Origin: Anaerolineae bacterium
GTDB lineage: Bacteria > Chloroflexota > Anaerolineae > DRVO01
Length of the DNA: 6,103 nt
Direction: 5' to 3'
Assembly (NCBI GenBank): GCA_012719195.1
Contig: JAAYAV010000195.1
Span: forward strand, 1 to 6,103
Of this stretch, positions 5,566 through 6,103 are shown one piece after another. The notes below the pieces were generated by a model. It was not told the DNA's origin, searched no databases, and saw only the letters and a program-made list of their open reading frames with translations. Position 1 is the stretch's first letter. Every line of letters starts with the position of its first letter. The position numbers were made by a program, and so were the translations under genes.

Positions 5566-6103
5566 GCGCAGAACGACCGAACCAGCCGTCCGACCTGGCG
5601 CAGGCACTGCACCTGCTCTCATGGCTCGACGAGGAGCATCGACGGGATCGCGCCGAGATTGCCCGCCTGCAGCAGCGACTCGAGGGCCAGGCCACCGAGA
5701 TCGGCGAACAGGCGCGGAAGATGCAGGACCTGGAGGGTAGGCTGACGAGCCTGTCAGCGCAGCAAGCGCGCGTCCCCGAATATGGCCGGCAGGCCGAGAA
5801 CGTCAAGCGCGAGTTGACCACCATGGTCGAGGCACTGGAGGAGGAGCGTCGACGCGGCGATCGCGAGGCATCGCGCCTCCGCATCGCCGATGTGGAGGCC
5901 CAGAGTCGAGCCCTAGCCGAGCTTCGCAAGCGTATTGACGTCCTGCCGGAGATGCAGGATCGTCTGGAGGCGCGTCAGGCGGAGGACCGACGGCTTTCGC
6001 AGGAGATCGTGGCCCTGCGGGAGAAGACGGTCGAGATCTCCAAGGCCCTCGGAGACTGGCCGATGCGCGCCGCCTACTTGGAGGAGCAGCGGATCCAGGA
6101 CGC
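5562..6103 (+). CDS. Coiled-coil protein of unknown function, 5' part (runs off the window)
   Basis: An open frame from TTG at 5562 to the window end, 180 residues. The TTG overlaps the phoU stop by 4 nt (TTGA), and GAGGAG (5548-5553) sits 8 nt upstream, so translational coupling with phoU is likely. No earlier start is reasonable, and the next in-frame ATG is about 50 codons in. The protein is rich in E, R, Q, A and L with heptad-like spacing from about residue 20 to 165, for example EIARLQQRLEGQ and LRKRIDVLPEM. It shows no signal peptide, membrane segment or catalytic motif. Helical stretches are broken by prolines at P72 (VPEY), P129 (LPEM) and P167 (WPMR), each followed by a similar charged helix. 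I do not recognise the family. Coupling to phoU suggests a shared process, but no function can be assigned. Confidence 0.8.
   Translation, partial: MSAERPNQPSDLAQALHLLSWLDEEHRRDRAEIARLQQRLEGQATEIGEQARKMQDLEGRLTSLSAQQARVPEYGRQAENVKRELTTMVEALEEERRRGDREASRLRIADVEAQSRALAELRKRIDVLPEMQDRLEARQAEDRRLSQEIVALREKTVEISKALGDWPMRAAYLEEQRIQD

Noticed and set aside
5534..5929. Minus-strand 131-aa frame opposite the coiled-coil gene
   Set aside because: Arg/Ser repeats are the expected antisense image of Glu/Arg-rich coiled-coil codons, while the plus strand has a coupled start with a ribosome site.

Overview
This is a GC-rich bacterial window with strong Shine-Dalgarno sites, perfect sigma70-type -10 boxes and short operon gaps. 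No single gene settles the lineage. A K+-independent H+-pumping pyrophosphatase beside phoU and a long coiled-coil protein would fit an environmental or thermophilic phylum such as Chloroflexota or Armatimonadota, but this is a weak inference.

Left third (minus strand, 2097 down to 1): a compact sugar-catabolism operon. It encodes a class II aldolase-family protein, a sugar-phosphate isomerase/epimerase TIM barrel and the N-terminal 95 residues of an FGGY carbohydrate kinase. The genes are 18 and 19 nt apart and each has its own ribosome binding site. Together they suggest epimerisation and phosphorylation of a ketose followed by retro-aldol cleavage. The sugar cannot be named from sequence.

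Divergent regulatory region (2098-2466, 369 nt without a gene): a minus-strand promoter serves the sugar operon and a near-consensus extended -10 promoter serves the pyrophosphatase. A 12-bp perfect palindrome overlaps the latter's -35. The roughly 205-nt pyrophosphatase leader opens with a long-range stem, continues into a hairpin plus U-tract resembling an intrinsic terminator, and then carries two small hairpins. This layout suggests attenuation or a riboswitch, and I cannot match it to a known class.

Right part (plus strand): hppA (748 aa, complete), an intrinsic terminator with a GNRA loop, a separate extended -10 promoter, phoU (218 aa), and a coiled-coil protein that starts at a TTG overlapping the phoU stop and runs off the window. 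The pyrophosphatase hydrolyses PPi to Pi while pumping protons, and PhoU is a phosphate-homeostasis regulator, so this half has a phosphate/energy theme. No tRNA, rRNA, CRISPR, insertion sequence or attachment site was seen.
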